A stretch of DNA of 64,000 bases from Pseudobacter ginsenosidimutans (GTDB lineage: Bacteria > Bacteroidota > Bacteroidia > Chitinophagales > Chitinophagaceae). Positions 27,601 to 36,113 of this stretch are shown here, one piece after another. Position numbers and translations under genes: made by a program. Position 1 is the stretch's first letter. The number at the start of each line of letters is the position of its first letter. Under the pieces are notes generated by a model. The model saw nothing but the letters and a program-made list of their open reading frames with translations, had not been told where the DNA came from and made no database searches. The DNA is taken from assembly GCF_007970185.1 (NCBI RefSeq), contig NZ_CP042431.1:4030001-4094000 (forward strand), in the 5' to 3' direction.

Positions 27601-28292
27601 CCGCTATTTATGGATATGATATGCTGAGTGGTAATGCATTCGTACAGGGTAGTCCCATTCAGCCTGTTTATTCTTACACCTATCTTGGTATGAAAGACGG
27701 AGAGCCTTATGTAGCCGGTGTGAAAGGAACGCCCAACCGTTTCGATGACCTGGCATTGCACAACAGGGGACTGGGATTGCAATACCTGAACTATGAAGGA
27801 ACGGCCATTCCTCCGCATACGATGAGCTGGCTGAATACTTTCAGGGCATATGGTTTCAGTTTGAATGTGCTGTTCACCGGAACGATGGGTGGCGTATACC
27901 GTAACCCGGTATTCAATTATGCCACTACCATCGGAGGCGGAAAAACATTTGTGGATCGCTTCGTGTCTGAAGTATTTGCCGGTAATCCCGATATACCATC
28001 CTTTCCGCAGGCAAATGATCCCGGCACTTACCGCTGGGACAGGTATGCGCCGAATTTGCAGGGACTGGTGGAAAGCTCTTCCTATATCGAGTGTAAAGAG
28101 ATCATGCTGGATTATACATTTCCCGATAAACTCAGCAAAGCTGTGCTGCTGGAAGGCATCCGCGTATATGCTCAGGCCAGGAACCTGGGATTGGTGTACC
28201 GCGCTAACAGCAGAGGGTTCCATCCCGATTGGCTGCCCGGAAGCAATCGTCCATTGAGGACCATTACCCTGGGATGTAATATTCAATTCTAA
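24657..28292 (+). CDS. SusC/RagA TonB-dependent transporter with STN domain, locus 2
   Basis: About 31 residues precede the hydrophobic signal core MKLTALMLLICGLSLSA, giving an extended signal peptide that shares ITKTLRVMKLTAL with locus 1 (ITKILLVMKLTAL). Next come an STN domain (TITFSGKNVTMEKVFAAIEA), a carboxypeptidase-regulatory-like domain (ISGYVRDEEGNPLSGATVRV), the plug (VTVLKDAAAASIWGARSANG) and the beta barrel ending in ITLGCNIQF. The frame also opens at a TTG (24615) and a later ATG (24750); 24657 is preferred because the bases just before it (CAAAAGTATG) match those before the locus 1 start. It is followed 11 bp later by its SusD partner. Confidence 0.92.
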   Translation: MLLTAYCNRRATAFLKNRQEPHWFITKTLRVMKLTALMLLICGLSLSAKTSSQTITFSGKNVTMEKVFAAIEAQTGYVIIGSARTIKSTERVSLQVSQMALSRFLELLLESKPIEFEIRSKTIFIKEKPAARAISPLSLFNRAAAPISGYVRDEEGNPLSGATVRVRRRNILMNNATVTDAQGRFTIRANEGESLVISFIGFVSQEIKIESGKEINITLVRTDRELELATVVVNTGYQRISKERATGAYDVVNKDMLQKRPISNLSTALQGMVPGMQGKEKSDGSFNFLIRGTSSMYADAKPLVVVDGFPVADTSFTTINPNDIESVTVLKDAAAASIWGARSANGVIVITTKQARAGQKLKVEVNAFTRIGDKIDLNQVTRTAAPLDFIRYEELAWKNNWALSKFSGSFNQLRTSLTLAQELLYANETGKISADAMNRGLDSLRRIDNRGQIEDLLLQRPVLSQYNINISGGTDKIRSLASFMFEKNKDGFVGNQYNRFMFNFNNQYRPTKFLSFFASASIQYTNQTSSGATVTELEQLSPYETLLDPDGSYSVNLKGINRGLFATLPAKSLPYEDWSFNLLQEVREREFKTEDLNARLQLGMTINIMKGLSFDTKLQYERRKTDYQNYYSENTYFARDMVNYNIDYTPATQTVNKVFLPKGGIQTPRQFGTNTWINNTTNESYVFRNQLNFDRVFARKHQVTAIAGFELSQYEVDNIANPWLYGYYPDKLQSSAPPYGYGSAGNTFKNITGSTGITLQGGNPIIGWGLDRYVSFYGNAAYTYNRKYTLSGSIRADASNYITDDPSLRWSPFWSVGGAWNIGREDFMKDVAFVNNLSLRATYGMNGNAEKGTSTKTLLNMGTSLNATTGTITATISDYGNPLLRWEKTTTTNIGVDFGLFKGKLVGKIDYYKKNGSDLVGLVTLAAANGTTSQKFNNAKMVNNGIELSLGTAFDIPGIPVEYQTMVTYAYNKNKITDLYYPAIYGYDMLSGNAFVQGSPIQPVYSYTYLGMKDGEPYVAGVKGTPNRFDDLALHNRGLGLQYLNYEGTAIPPHTMSWLNTFRAYGFSLNVLFTGTMGGVYRNPVFNYATTIGGGKTFVDRFVSEVFAGNPDIPSFPQANDPGTYRWDRYAPNLQGLVESSSYIECKEIMLDYTFPDKLSKAVLLEGIRVYAQARNLGLVYRANSRGFHPDWLPGSNRPLRTITLGCNIQF

Positions 28293-28303
28293 AAACGGAG
28301 ACC

Positions 28304-29785
28304 ATGAAGAAAAATCATTTCATCATATTGATCGCAGCTGTGCTGATGACTACGGGCGGCTGTAAGAAATACCTGGAGAAAGAATCCAAAAAACTCGCTA
28401 CCATCGAAACGGTGGAACAGTTGGAAGCCTTGCTGAACAATGCTTCCAGGTTTGTTCAGGAAAATAATTACACCGCCACTTACTCAACGGATGATACGGA
28501 GATCCCGAAAGAGGATTATAAGAACAACGCGGGAGAGTTCACTCCTGAAGCGATCTATTTTTATCTTTTCACCAATGACCAGGTAGAGAACAATATCGCA
28601 TCAGACCAGCTCTGGGCGGGAGAATACAACAAGATCTTCACGGCCAACCTGGTGATCAATAATGTGGAAGCTGCAACAGGTGATGAAGCGCTTAAACAAA
28701 AGGTGAAAGCTGATGCACATTTCGTTCGCGGTTACTCATACTGGTTATTGGCCAACTATTATTGCCTTCCCTATACCGGGGCCAATACAAGCGCCAGGGG
28801 ATTGCCCTTGAAAACAGGTACTGAGTTCACCGAGTCACTGAAAAGGGCCACACTGAAGGAAACCTATGATTTCATCCTGGCAGATATGTCCGAAGCTGCT
28901 AAAACACCGGTGAACGATGTTGATGTTAAACTTCCCTGGCGCGCCAGTAAAAAAGCGGTGGCGGCATTCATGAGCCGGTACTATCTTTTCGCGGGCGATT
29001 ATGATAAGACCATCGAGCAGGCGGATATAGCACTGGCCACTGCTTCTGTGCAGCTGAAAGATTACAGGACGCTGGTGGCAGGTACTCCGGCATCGTATGC
29101 CAATCCCAACGTTACCATCAATTTTTCGGAACTGAACGACTGGACCGCTGCGAAATATTATTACTGGCCCGAGTTCTATTATCTCCGTTTCACGTATACA
29201 CCCGGCTGGTGGTTCCTTCCCAGCTCCTCACTGGTATCCTTATACGATCAGCAGAATGATCTTCGATACAAATGGTTCATGTTCCCGCAGGGTGGAAGGT
29301 ATTTCGATGCCGGAACAGCCAATATGTACCGCTACCAGATCTTCCAGACCGGCAGTCTGCTGCCTTCAGGTCCAACCATTGCTGAAGTATTGCTGAACAA
29401 GGCCGAGGCCCAGGCCCGCAAGGATGAGCCCGGTAATGCGATGAACACCGTGAACCTGCTGCGCGATAAACGCATGAGCAGCTCCCTGCCACTCAGTGCC
29501 GGCAGCAAAGCCGAAGCCATCACGAAAGTGCTTGAAGAGCGCAGGCGTGAGCTGCCTTTCGTTACCCGCTGGTACGATATCCGCCGCTTCAGCGTGAATG
29601 ATTATCCGGGAGATGATGTTGCCATCACGCGCGATTTCTTCCAGCTCAATAACAGTGTGGTGAATACCGATGTTCCGCAAACCTATACATTACCCGTTGG
29701 TAGCAAGCGCTACGCTGTTCCCGTCAACGGCGTGGAGATCGGCGCCAGCAGGGGACAGATCGAACAAAACGATTACAACAATTAA
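28304..29785 (+). CDS. SusD/RagB-family outer-membrane lipoprotein, locus 2
   Basis: The signal peptide ends in TTGGC with the lipidated cysteine near residue 20, followed by KKYLEKESKKLATIETVEQL. SusD landmarks are present: ADAHFVRGYSYWLLANYYCL, AVAAFMSRYYLFAGDYDKTI, AEVLLNKAEAQARKDEPGNA, VLEERRRELPFVTRWYDIRR. At 493 residues it has normal length. It is the surface ligand-binding partner of the SusC encoded 11 bp upstream. The downstream thioredoxin-type gene follows almost at once. Confidence 0.92.
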   Translation: MKKNHFIILIAAVLMTTGGCKKYLEKESKKLATIETVEQLEALLNNASRFVQENNYTATYSTDDTEIPKEDYKNNAGEFTPEAIYFYLFTNDQVENNIASDQLWAGEYNKIFTANLVINNVEAATGDEALKQKVKADAHFVRGYSYWLLANYYCLPYTGANTSARGLPLKTGTEFTESLKRATLKETYDFILADMSEAAKTPVNDVDVKLPWRASKKAVAAFMSRYYLFAGDYDKTIEQADIALATASVQLKDYRTLVAGTPASYANPNVTINFSELNDWTAAKYYYWPEFYYLRFTYTPGWWFLPSSSLVSLYDQQNDLRYKWFMFPQGGRYFDAGTANMYRYQIFQTGSLLPSGPTIAEVLLNKAEAQARKDEPGNAMNTVNLLRDKRMSSSLPLSAGSKAEAITKVLEERRRELPFVTRWYDIRRFSVNDYPGDDVAITRDFFQLNNSVVNTDVPQTYTLPVGSKRYAVPVNGVEIGASRGQIEQNDYNN

Positions 29786-29819
29786 ATACTTGGCTCATGA
29801 AAAAACAAAGCTTGCCGGC

Positions 29820-31304
29820 ATGATCACCGGTATGTTGATCTCGGCTGCCTTCACCGGTAGTTTCGCACAACACAAATCTGTAGCTCCGGCCGATGCAAAG
29901 ACCATCGCAGATGCGCAGAAACAGGTGGAGAAATTTCCCGACAGTCTTTCCCTGCATGATGATTATATCAAAGCAATGACCCTGGCTAATCCTGATCTTA
30001 AAACACAGTACGATGCCTGGATGAAAAAATATCCGGCCAATTATAAAGTACCTTTTGCCATTGGTAAGGCTTTGTACAACCGGGAAGATCCTGCCGCTAC
30101 TCCTTATCTCAAAAAAGTAGTGGCCATGAAACCGCAGATGGCGGAAGTATACCAGATGTTATCCATCGATGCAGAGCGCTGGGGAGATGAGAAAGCTGCG
30201 CATGAATACATGGGCAAGGCAAAACAGGCTGCTCCCAATGATCCGTCTTACGCATTTTACTATGCGATGGATTTTGAACATACCGATCCTGCAAAATGGA
30301 GGGAAGAGATCTATACGGTGGCCAAACGTTTTCCGGATCATGAACGTGGCGCACAGGGACTATACTGGCTCGCTACCAGGTCCACTGATAAGGCAGAGAA
30401 ATTCAAAGTATATGAGCAACTGATCCGCTTGTACGATCCTTTAAAATTCAACTGGTCGTCCAGCGGCGCTTCAGGCCTGTTCGATCTTTATGTAAGTGAG
30501 AGCATGTATGATAAAGCCTCCGCACTTGCCAATAAAATGAGATCGAAAGAAAGCTGGAAAAGCCAGGGGGAACTGGCTGCATCTCTCGTGAAATTGCAGG
30601 AATTGAAAGCAGCGGGAAAATGGAATGAAGCACAGGCGATGCTGAAGGATGTGAAAGTGCCTCGTTATTCCGGCGCAGCAGAATACATCAACCTGCTGAA
30701 AGCTGAGATCGCCGATGCAGCAGGTAATACAAGAGCTGCATACGATAGCCTGCTGATCATCTTTGCGAAAACGCCCACGGAAAATACAAAGGCTGCCATC
30801 TCCAAATATGCATCCAAACTGGGTTTGAATGCTACGCAGGTGGAAACGGATATATGGAGTGCGCGCAATAAGAATACTTACCAGGCGCCTGCATTCGCAC
30901 TGGACATGTATACCGAAAAAAGAAAAGCAACACTGGATGAATTCAAAGGGAAAGTGGTATTGCTCACTTTCTGGTTCCCCGGTTGCGGCCCCTGCCGTGG
31001 TGAGTTCCCGCATTTCCAGGAAGTGGTGAACAAGTATAGCAAAGATGAACTGGCTTATATCGGGATCAATGTATTCCCAGAACAGGATGATTATGTGGTG
31101 CCATTCATGAAAGGAACAGGCTATACTTTCACGCCCCTGAGATCAACCTCCGACTGGGCAATGGAAGTATACAAAGTGCGTGGACAACCCACTAATTTCC
31201 TCATCGACAAAGAAGGGAATATCGTGTACAATAATTTCATGATCAATAGTAATAATCAGCGCATGCTGGAAATGATGATAGAATCATTGTTGAAGAAATC
31301 ATAG
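29820..31304 (+). CDS. TlpA-like thioredoxin-fold protein with N-terminal helical repeats
   Basis: Residues 30-360 are helical and TPR-like (AHEYMGKAKQAAPNDPSYAF, AQGLYWLATRSTDKAEKFKV). The C-terminal 130 residues are a thioredoxin/TlpA domain: FKGKVVLLTFWFPGCGPCRG with active-site cysteines at about 389 and 392, then a cis-proline region VRGQPTNFLID. It is probably periplasmic and reduces or isomerises disulfides. Such proteins often close SusC/SusD operons in Bacteroidota. The start is unclear: the natural-looking start MKKTKLAG would need one more A in the A run at 29800-29805. As the bases stand, translation must begin at the ATG at 29820 or a TTG at 29790, four bases after the susD stop. 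Confidence 0.82.
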   Translation: MITGMLISAAFTGSFAQHKSVAPADAKTIADAQKQVEKFPDSLSLHDDYIKAMTLANPDLKTQYDAWMKKYPANYKVPFAIGKALYNREDPAATPYLKKVVAMKPQMAEVYQMLSIDAERWGDEKAAHEYMGKAKQAAPNDPSYAFYYAMDFEHTDPAKWREEIYTVAKRFPDHERGAQGLYWLATRSTDKAEKFKVYEQLIRLYDPLKFNWSSSGASGLFDLYVSESMYDKASALANKMRSKESWKSQGELAASLVKLQELKAAGKWNEAQAMLKDVKVPRYSGAAEYINLLKAEIADAAGNTRAAYDSLLIIFAKTPTENTKAAISKYASKLGLNATQVETDIWSARNKNTYQAPAFALDMYTEKRKATLDEFKGKVVLLTFWFPGCGPCRGEFPHFQEVVNKYSKDELAYIGINVFPEQDDYVVPFMKGTGYTFTPLRSTSDWAMEVYKVRGQPTNFLIDKEGNIVYNNFMINSNNQRMLEMMIESLLKKS

Positions 31305-31337
31305 TTCCCAACGGTGTACCAACCTGTACAACAAGAA

Positions 31338-31367
31338 AAGAAGGCCGCAGTAATGCGGTCTTTTTTG
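31338..31367 (+). terminator. Intrinsic terminator of locus 2
   Basis: AAGAAGGCCGCA pairs with TGCGGTCTTTTTT around a GTAA loop, with one G-U pair, and the distal arm runs into a T tract. It lies 33 bp after the thioredoxin-type gene. Confidence 0.85.
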
Positions 31368-31583
31368 TGACTTATACCGTAGAATGTAAAAATTGGCGTG
31401 CTTTTCCCTTATCGGGACTTATGCTTTGTTTAAAAAAAAGTAGCTGTAAAATTAAAGTTGCGGACCGGATAGTCTCCGGGCCTGATTTTGTGGTTATAAG
31501 TGTGGCCGGAGGAAAGTCCGGACGGCGCTGCGATGATATTTACCGCCGCCAGATTTTTATTACATTGCATGAACTGCTACTTT

Positions 31584-34500
31584 ATGAAGCTGATCAATAA
31601 GATTTATTGGTTTTTACTGCTGTGGTCGATTCAGGGAACAGCTACAGCCCAGCTTCAGCGCTATTTTGGAAAACGGTATGATACAGATAACGGCCTTCCA
31701 CAGAATTCTGTCAGTCATATTGGCTTTGATAGAGGAGGTTTTTGTTGGTTAAGCACCCAGATGGGGCTTGTTCGTTTTGATGGAAATAATTTCAAAGTGT
31801 ACGGAGAGCAAGACTTTCCGCAGGCGCAAACAAGCCGTGTATATGATGTCAGGGCAGATCGTGAAGGAAATCTCTGGGGTGTGATGACTTCAGGTACCAG
31901 GCTCGCGATGGAACCAAAAGGACCTTTCGAAACAGCTATCCCCATGGTCCGGGGAACAGTAAATAATGTTTTTCCCCGCGATGGTTATTTTACGGGTGAC
32001 GTCGTTACCCAAACAGTGAAGCAGTTAATCACCGATCAAAAAGCGGAAGAACCACGCATGGGGATGTTGGATACCGCTAATAAGTTGTGGGGAATAGGGG
32101 AAGAAGAGGCATACCTGATGCTGGAAGATAAACTTTATTATATACAAGGCAGGCACTATGAACGTCTGGGGCCTTCGTCTCCAAAGGGCTCATTGGCAAT
32201 CCTGGACAGCGCAGCTATTAAATTCTCCAATGGAAACCGCCTGACAGCATGGTATAAGAACAAGCCCCTGGAGTCTGTTACTTCCATTCAGGGCGCACTG
32301 GCTTCAGAACCATTATTCCTTCAGGGCAAATTTACGATCTGCTGGTGTCCGGCAGGTACTTTCATTTACTGCAATGGAGTCCTGTATAAATTATCATTCA
32401 AACAGCAATTGGTCTATGCAGAAAAAATGGTAGACAACTTACACATCAAAGAGCTTTCATCGGTTTATTACCAGCCGTCAACAAAGATCTTATTTCTGGG
32501 AAGTTATATAGATGGATTGTATGTACTTAAACCGGTTCCCTTCAAAGTGCCGGCAATACCGGAAAGCCTGCCAGACCTGTCTCAGAACTTTTATGTTCAG
32601 GCCGTGCTGGATAGTAACCGGCTTTTCTGCCATAATATTCTATTTGCCCGTGATGCTGCTTCATCCTATTTCGATATCCGTGGAAACAGATGGGGAGCTT
32701 TGTTCGCAAAAAATCCTCACTTCATTTATTTCAGTAAAGATTCCACGCTATGTTCTTATGATTTCCTGAAGAAGGAACGAAAAGAAATCGCCAATGTAAA
32801 ATCATGGGTACCACTATTCCTTGCTTCATTATATGATTCCACATTATATTTTGCTACCACGCGCAGAATCGGAATTATCAAAAACAATGAAGTAAAAGAC
32901 CTCAGGTTGATCGAAGTGGAAAAACGCATCGTTTGCATGGTGGAGCATTCACCAGGCTCGTTTTATATTGGTACGCAGGAAGGCCTGTTCGAGTATGAAT
33001 GGCAGCAGCATAAGCTCCGGAAAATAAATGTACTTGATACGATCAATATCCGGACGCTCCATTGGGAAAGTTCCAATAAGCGGTTGTGGATCGGCACTTA
33101 CGGTACCGGAGCTTTCCTGTTTGAAAATGGCCAGCTTTTTCCCGTTCCGCAATTGGTGCCAGCATTGTCCGCTGTACATTCTTTTATCGATGACGGGCGG
33201 GGTTTCTTTTGGCTCACCACCAATAAAGGGTTGTTCAAGGTTAACAAAAATGAGCTCCTTGAATTAGCGCATCAGAAGCGTGAGCAGGCTTTTTTTTATG
33301 TGTTCGACAGGAATGACGGGTTGCCTACAAGCGAGTTCAACGGTGGCTTTCAATATCCTTATGTATGGTTTCCGGATAGCACACTTTCTCTTCCTACACT
33401 TAAAGGACTGGTTTGGCTCCATCCTCACCATACAGGAATTATTTATCCTGATAAAAAGATCTATCTGGACATGATCAGCATCGATGGGAGCGTGCAGAAA
33501 GATCTGAACAACAATATCTCCCTTCCTGTTGGTAAACATGCGCTTGCCATTACAGTTGCCACACCTTATTTTGGAAATCCTGCCAACCTGCATTTACAAT
33601 ACATGATCCAGAACTGGAATGAGGATTGGAAAAGCGTTCCGGTTGATGGCAGGATAGTCCTGGAGAATCTCCCACCGGGTAAATATTCATTGATCATCAG
33701 GCAGGAGGTGATTACAAACAATAGAGATGCTGTGAGGCTGCAGCTTCAAATCCAGGTTCCGCCACCCTTTTTTCAGACTATATGGTTCAGGGTACTTGTA
33801 TTGGCTTTGATGGCTATAGTGATTTATCTTTTGGCAGGCTGGCGGATACGCGGATTGCAAATGCGTTCCAGGTTGCTGGAAGAAAAAATACAACAACGCA
33901 CAGTAGAGCTGAACAGGACGGTGAGTGACCTGGAAAAATCGCAGCAGGATCTGTCGAAAAGCAACCATGTGAAAGATCTGATGATCTCCATGGTATTGCA
34001 TGATCTGCAGTCGCCCATCCGATTTCTGAATACACTTGTCAAACATCTGAATCAGCAGTATGCACATTTGGAACCTGGTCAACTGTCCAGGAAAATGTCG
34101 GAACTAAAAAGCAGCACTAACGCATTGTTCAATTTTACTGCACAATTTTTTACCTGGGTCAGAAGCCAGCAGAAACAGTTTACCGTAACCTGGCAAGAAG
34201 TTAGTCTCGGAGAGGTTTTTGAGGAGATCGGGCATTTGTATTCGGATGTGATGAAGTCCGAAGGAAATACTCTGCTGGTTATACCCACCAACCTGACCTG
34301 TTTCACGGACGCAGGTTTGCTCAATGGTATCCTGAGAAACCTGGTGGATAATGCCAATAAGAATACCAACAAAGGAGAAGTAAAATTGACGGCCCGTCAA
34401 CGAGGGGATGATATTGAAATAGAATTATCAGATTCCGGTATTGGCATGGATGAAACTGAGATCATGGCATTCCTGGACAATGACCCGCTTACTTATCGCG

Positions 34501-34625
34501 GAGGCCTGGGAAGAATCCTGATCAAAGACATGCTGGACATGATCGGCGGTAAGCTGGAAATTGAAAGTGAAAAAGGTAAAGGAACTGTTTTCCGGGTTGT
34601 GATCCCTAATAACCGGCAAGTATAA
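31584..34625 (+). CDS. Sensor histidine kinase with two-component-regulator propeller
   Basis: A signal peptide (MKLINKIYWFLLLWSIQGTATA) leads into about 600 periplasmic residues with repeated propeller blades (GLPQNSVSHIGFDRGGFCWL; LWIGTYGTGAFLFENG; FFWLTTNKGLFKV). A Y_Y_Y domain follows at about residues 631-715, a membrane helix near 732-752, a coiled coil, a HisKA domain with the phosphate-accepting His806 (VLHDLQSPIRFL) and an HATPase domain with N-box NLVDNANKNT near 918, DSGIGMDE and GGLGRILIKDML. All kinase motifs look intact. Unlike hybrid two-component systems of Bacteroides it ends after the HATPase, with no receiver or HTH. The convergent response regulator at 34667 is the likely partner. 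The ATG at 31584 gives the best signal peptide. Confidence 0.88.
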   Translation: MKLINKIYWFLLLWSIQGTATAQLQRYFGKRYDTDNGLPQNSVSHIGFDRGGFCWLSTQMGLVRFDGNNFKVYGEQDFPQAQTSRVYDVRADREGNLWGVMTSGTRLAMEPKGPFETAIPMVRGTVNNVFPRDGYFTGDVVTQTVKQLITDQKAEEPRMGMLDTANKLWGIGEEEAYLMLEDKLYYIQGRHYERLGPSSPKGSLAILDSAAIKFSNGNRLTAWYKNKPLESVTSIQGALASEPLFLQGKFTICWCPAGTFIYCNGVLYKLSFKQQLVYAEKMVDNLHIKELSSVYYQPSTKILFLGSYIDGLYVLKPVPFKVPAIPESLPDLSQNFYVQAVLDSNRLFCHNILFARDAASSYFDIRGNRWGALFAKNPHFIYFSKDSTLCSYDFLKKERKEIANVKSWVPLFLASLYDSTLYFATTRRIGIIKNNEVKDLRLIEVEKRIVCMVEHSPGSFYIGTQEGLFEYEWQQHKLRKINVLDTINIRTLHWESSNKRLWIGTYGTGAFLFENGQLFPVPQLVPALSAVHSFIDDGRGFFWLTTNKGLFKVNKNELLELAHQKREQAFFYVFDRNDGLPTSEFNGGFQYPYVWFPDSTLSLPTLKGLVWLHPHHTGIIYPDKKIYLDMISIDGSVQKDLNNNISLPVGKHALAITVATPYFGNPANLHLQYMIQNWNEDWKSVPVDGRIVLENLPPGKYSLIIRQEVITNNRDAVRLQLQIQVPPPFFQTIWFRVLVLALMAIVIYLLAGWRIRGLQMRSRLLEEKIQQRTVELNRTVSDLEKSQQDLSKSNHVKDLMISMVLHDLQSPIRFLNTLVKHLNQQYAHLEPGQLSRKMSELKSSTNALFNFTAQFFTWVRSQQKQFTVTWQEVSLGEVFEEIGHLYSDVMKSEGNTLLVIPTNLTCFTDAGLLNGILRNLVDNANKNTNKGEVKLTARQRGDDIEIELSDSGIGMDETEIMAFLDNDPLTYRGGLGRILIKDMLDMIGGKLEIESEKGKGTVFRVVIPNNRQV

Positions 34626-34666
34626 CCGAAAAAATAAAAACAGGTCCACTATTCCATCAAAACAGA

Positions 34667-35302
34667 TCAATCGTTCTCTGCAATACCGTTTACCTGGGCG
34701 AGATGACTGAATTCGATCAGATTTGAAACATTCAGTTTTTTAAAAATCCTCGCTTTAAAGGAGCTGGCCGTGGAAGCGCTCACGGATAGCGAATTGGAGA
34801 TCTCCAGGGGGCCATATCCTTTCAGCAATAAGATGGCAACTTCCATTTCCCTTTCTGAAAGTTGGCTGAACACGTTCTTTTGTGGTTCCGTCAGTATTTC
34901 ATGAATGTTTTGAATTTGCGAATCAGACAGGTATTTTTTTCCCTTGCTGATATGGCGGATGGCATCCCTGATCTCCGTATCGGACGCATTCTTCTGCAGG
35001 TAACCAAAGGCACCGGATGAAAGCAATCTTCTTGCAAAGACTGCTTCTGAGTTTACGCTCAAAACAAGCACTTTCAAACTGGGCTGGATGGCCATCACTC
35101 CCGGCACCAGTTGCATGATGTCTACATTAGGCATACTAAGGTCTGTAATGAGCAGATCAAAAAGCTGGGATTTCAAAAACCTGAAAAGCTCGGTCCCGTT
35201 AGAAGCAAACTCGGTACTGCATTGTCCAAGCGCTTCTTCCACCAGCAGGCGAACGCCTAAGCGAACTGGAAGATGATCGTCTGCAATCAATACTTTGAGC
35301 AT
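34667..35302 (-). CDS. NarL/LuxR-type response regulator
   Basis: A receiver domain fills residues 1-120: the acidic pair D8-D9 (LIADDH), phosphate-accepting Asp54 (LLITDLSMP), a Ser near 83 (VLVLSVN) and Lys near 105 (GYLQKNAS). A LuxR-type HTH fills about 148-205 (LSEREMEVAILLLKGYGPLE, then ISNSLSVSASTASSFKARIF). It is convergent with the propeller histidine kinase, 41 bp apart, and is probably phosphorylated by it; such a pair could tune surface nutrient genes nearby (inference). The ATG at 35302 is chosen over a frame extension to 35335 because it matches the usual start of the receiver (MLKVLIADD). Confidence 0.9.
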   Translation of the reverse strand: MLKVLIADDHLPVRLGVRLLVEEALGQCSTEFASNGTELFRFLKSQLFDLLITDLSMPNVDIMQLVPGVMAIQPSLKVLVLSVNSEAVFARRLLSSGAFGYLQKNASDTEIRDAIRHISKGKKYLSDSQIQNIHEILTEPQKNVFSQLSEREMEVAILLLKGYGPLEISNSLSVSASTASSFKARIFKKLNVSNLIEFSHLAQVNGIAEND

Positions 35303-35723
35303 AGCGGTCAATCTTTGATAACGAATTACCGGCAATTAAAGTTATTCTACTTTATCTGCCAATAAATAATTCCTGACTAAGGAGTTTAAACCCGGAAAGC
35401 GAAGTGAAAAATGGGATTGGTTTTCTTGTTATCATGAAGCCGGGATCAAGAATAAGCCTCCCCAGGATTAGGGAGGCGATGCCAAATCGACGCGACTGCG
35501 TTATATCTTGAAAGAAGCCAATACTGGTTTCCTGTGATCCGGATTTTGAATTAAAGGACCGCAATGAAGCGGCCCTTTACGAGAACTGCTATCCTCCCTA
35601 TGAGGTGGCGAATGATAAACCACAAAAACCGTTGCGCATTACCAAATTAGTATCATTGTCCGGAAAAAAATGTAATGTGGCTAAAACGCCACGTGTATTC
35701 ATCTGGATGAGAATGTTCTGCAT
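35303..35723. other. Intergenic region, 421 bp
   Basis: This gap lies upstream of the NarL-type regulator and downstream of the receiver-only gene. Apart from one hairpin at 35553-35578 it shows no gene, no remnant of an HTH domain that the receiver-only gene could have lost, and no repeat that I can see. Confidence 0.5.
35553..35578 (-). terminator. Terminator-like hairpin on the minus strand
   Basis: On the minus strand AAAGGGCCGC pairs with GCGGTCCTTT over ten positions (one G-U) around a six-base loop, followed by AATTC. It lies about 146 bases beyond the stop of the receiver-only gene. The U tract is short, so termination may be partial. Confidence 0.5.
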
Positions 35724-36113
35724 TCATGGCTCCTTATTATTGTTCGTATATCCGTCTGAGTTATATACAATCCTGATGGTATTCATGATCTCCTGATCTG
35801 ACGCTTCCTTATGAAGGTACCCAGATACCCCTGATTCCAATAAGCCCAGTTCGGTCTTTGAGTTTACACTGAATACCAAAATTTTCAACTCTGGTTGAAG
35901 AGACAGGATTGTTGGGATCAATTCTGCGGGATCTGCCAATGGCATATTCAGGTCAGTGATCAGCAGGGCATAAACATGTTGGTGAACAAGGGCAAACAAT
36001 TCCTGACCGTTCCTTGCAAAATCTACGATACAATCTCCCAGTGCGGTTTCCACCAGGCTTCGTAAACCGATCCGGACGGGGAATTGGCTATCAGCAATTA
36101 ATATCCTGTTCAT
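35724..36113 (-). CDS. Receiver-only, degenerate paralogue of the response regulator
   Basis: The 129 residues are a receiver domain alone, closely similar to the neighbouring regulator (RIGLRSLVETALGDC versus RLGVRLLVEEALGQC; ALLITDLNMP versus DLLITDLSMP). Asp54 and the lysine (GYLHKEAS) are kept, but the second residue of the acidic pair that binds magnesium is Ser (LIADSQ instead of LIADDH). The DNA-binding domain is missing and the chain ends in a polar tail. It may be a local duplicate that lost its output domain, or a phosphate sink or decoy for the same kinase. The ATG at 36113 matches the paralogue's start. Confidence 0.75.
   Translation of the reverse strand: MNRILIADSQFPVRIGLRSLVETALGDCIVDFARNGQELFALVHQHVYALLITDLNMPLADPAELIPTILSLQPELKILVFSVNSKTELGLLESGVSGYLHKEASDQEIMNTIRIVYNSDGYTNNNKEP

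Noticed and set aside
31509-31523. GAGGAAAGTCCGGAC, a match to the conserved 5' motif of RNase P RNA
   Set aside because: The following sequence runs into the start of the histidine kinase gene and none of the other RNase P core blocks is seen, so this is taken as chance.
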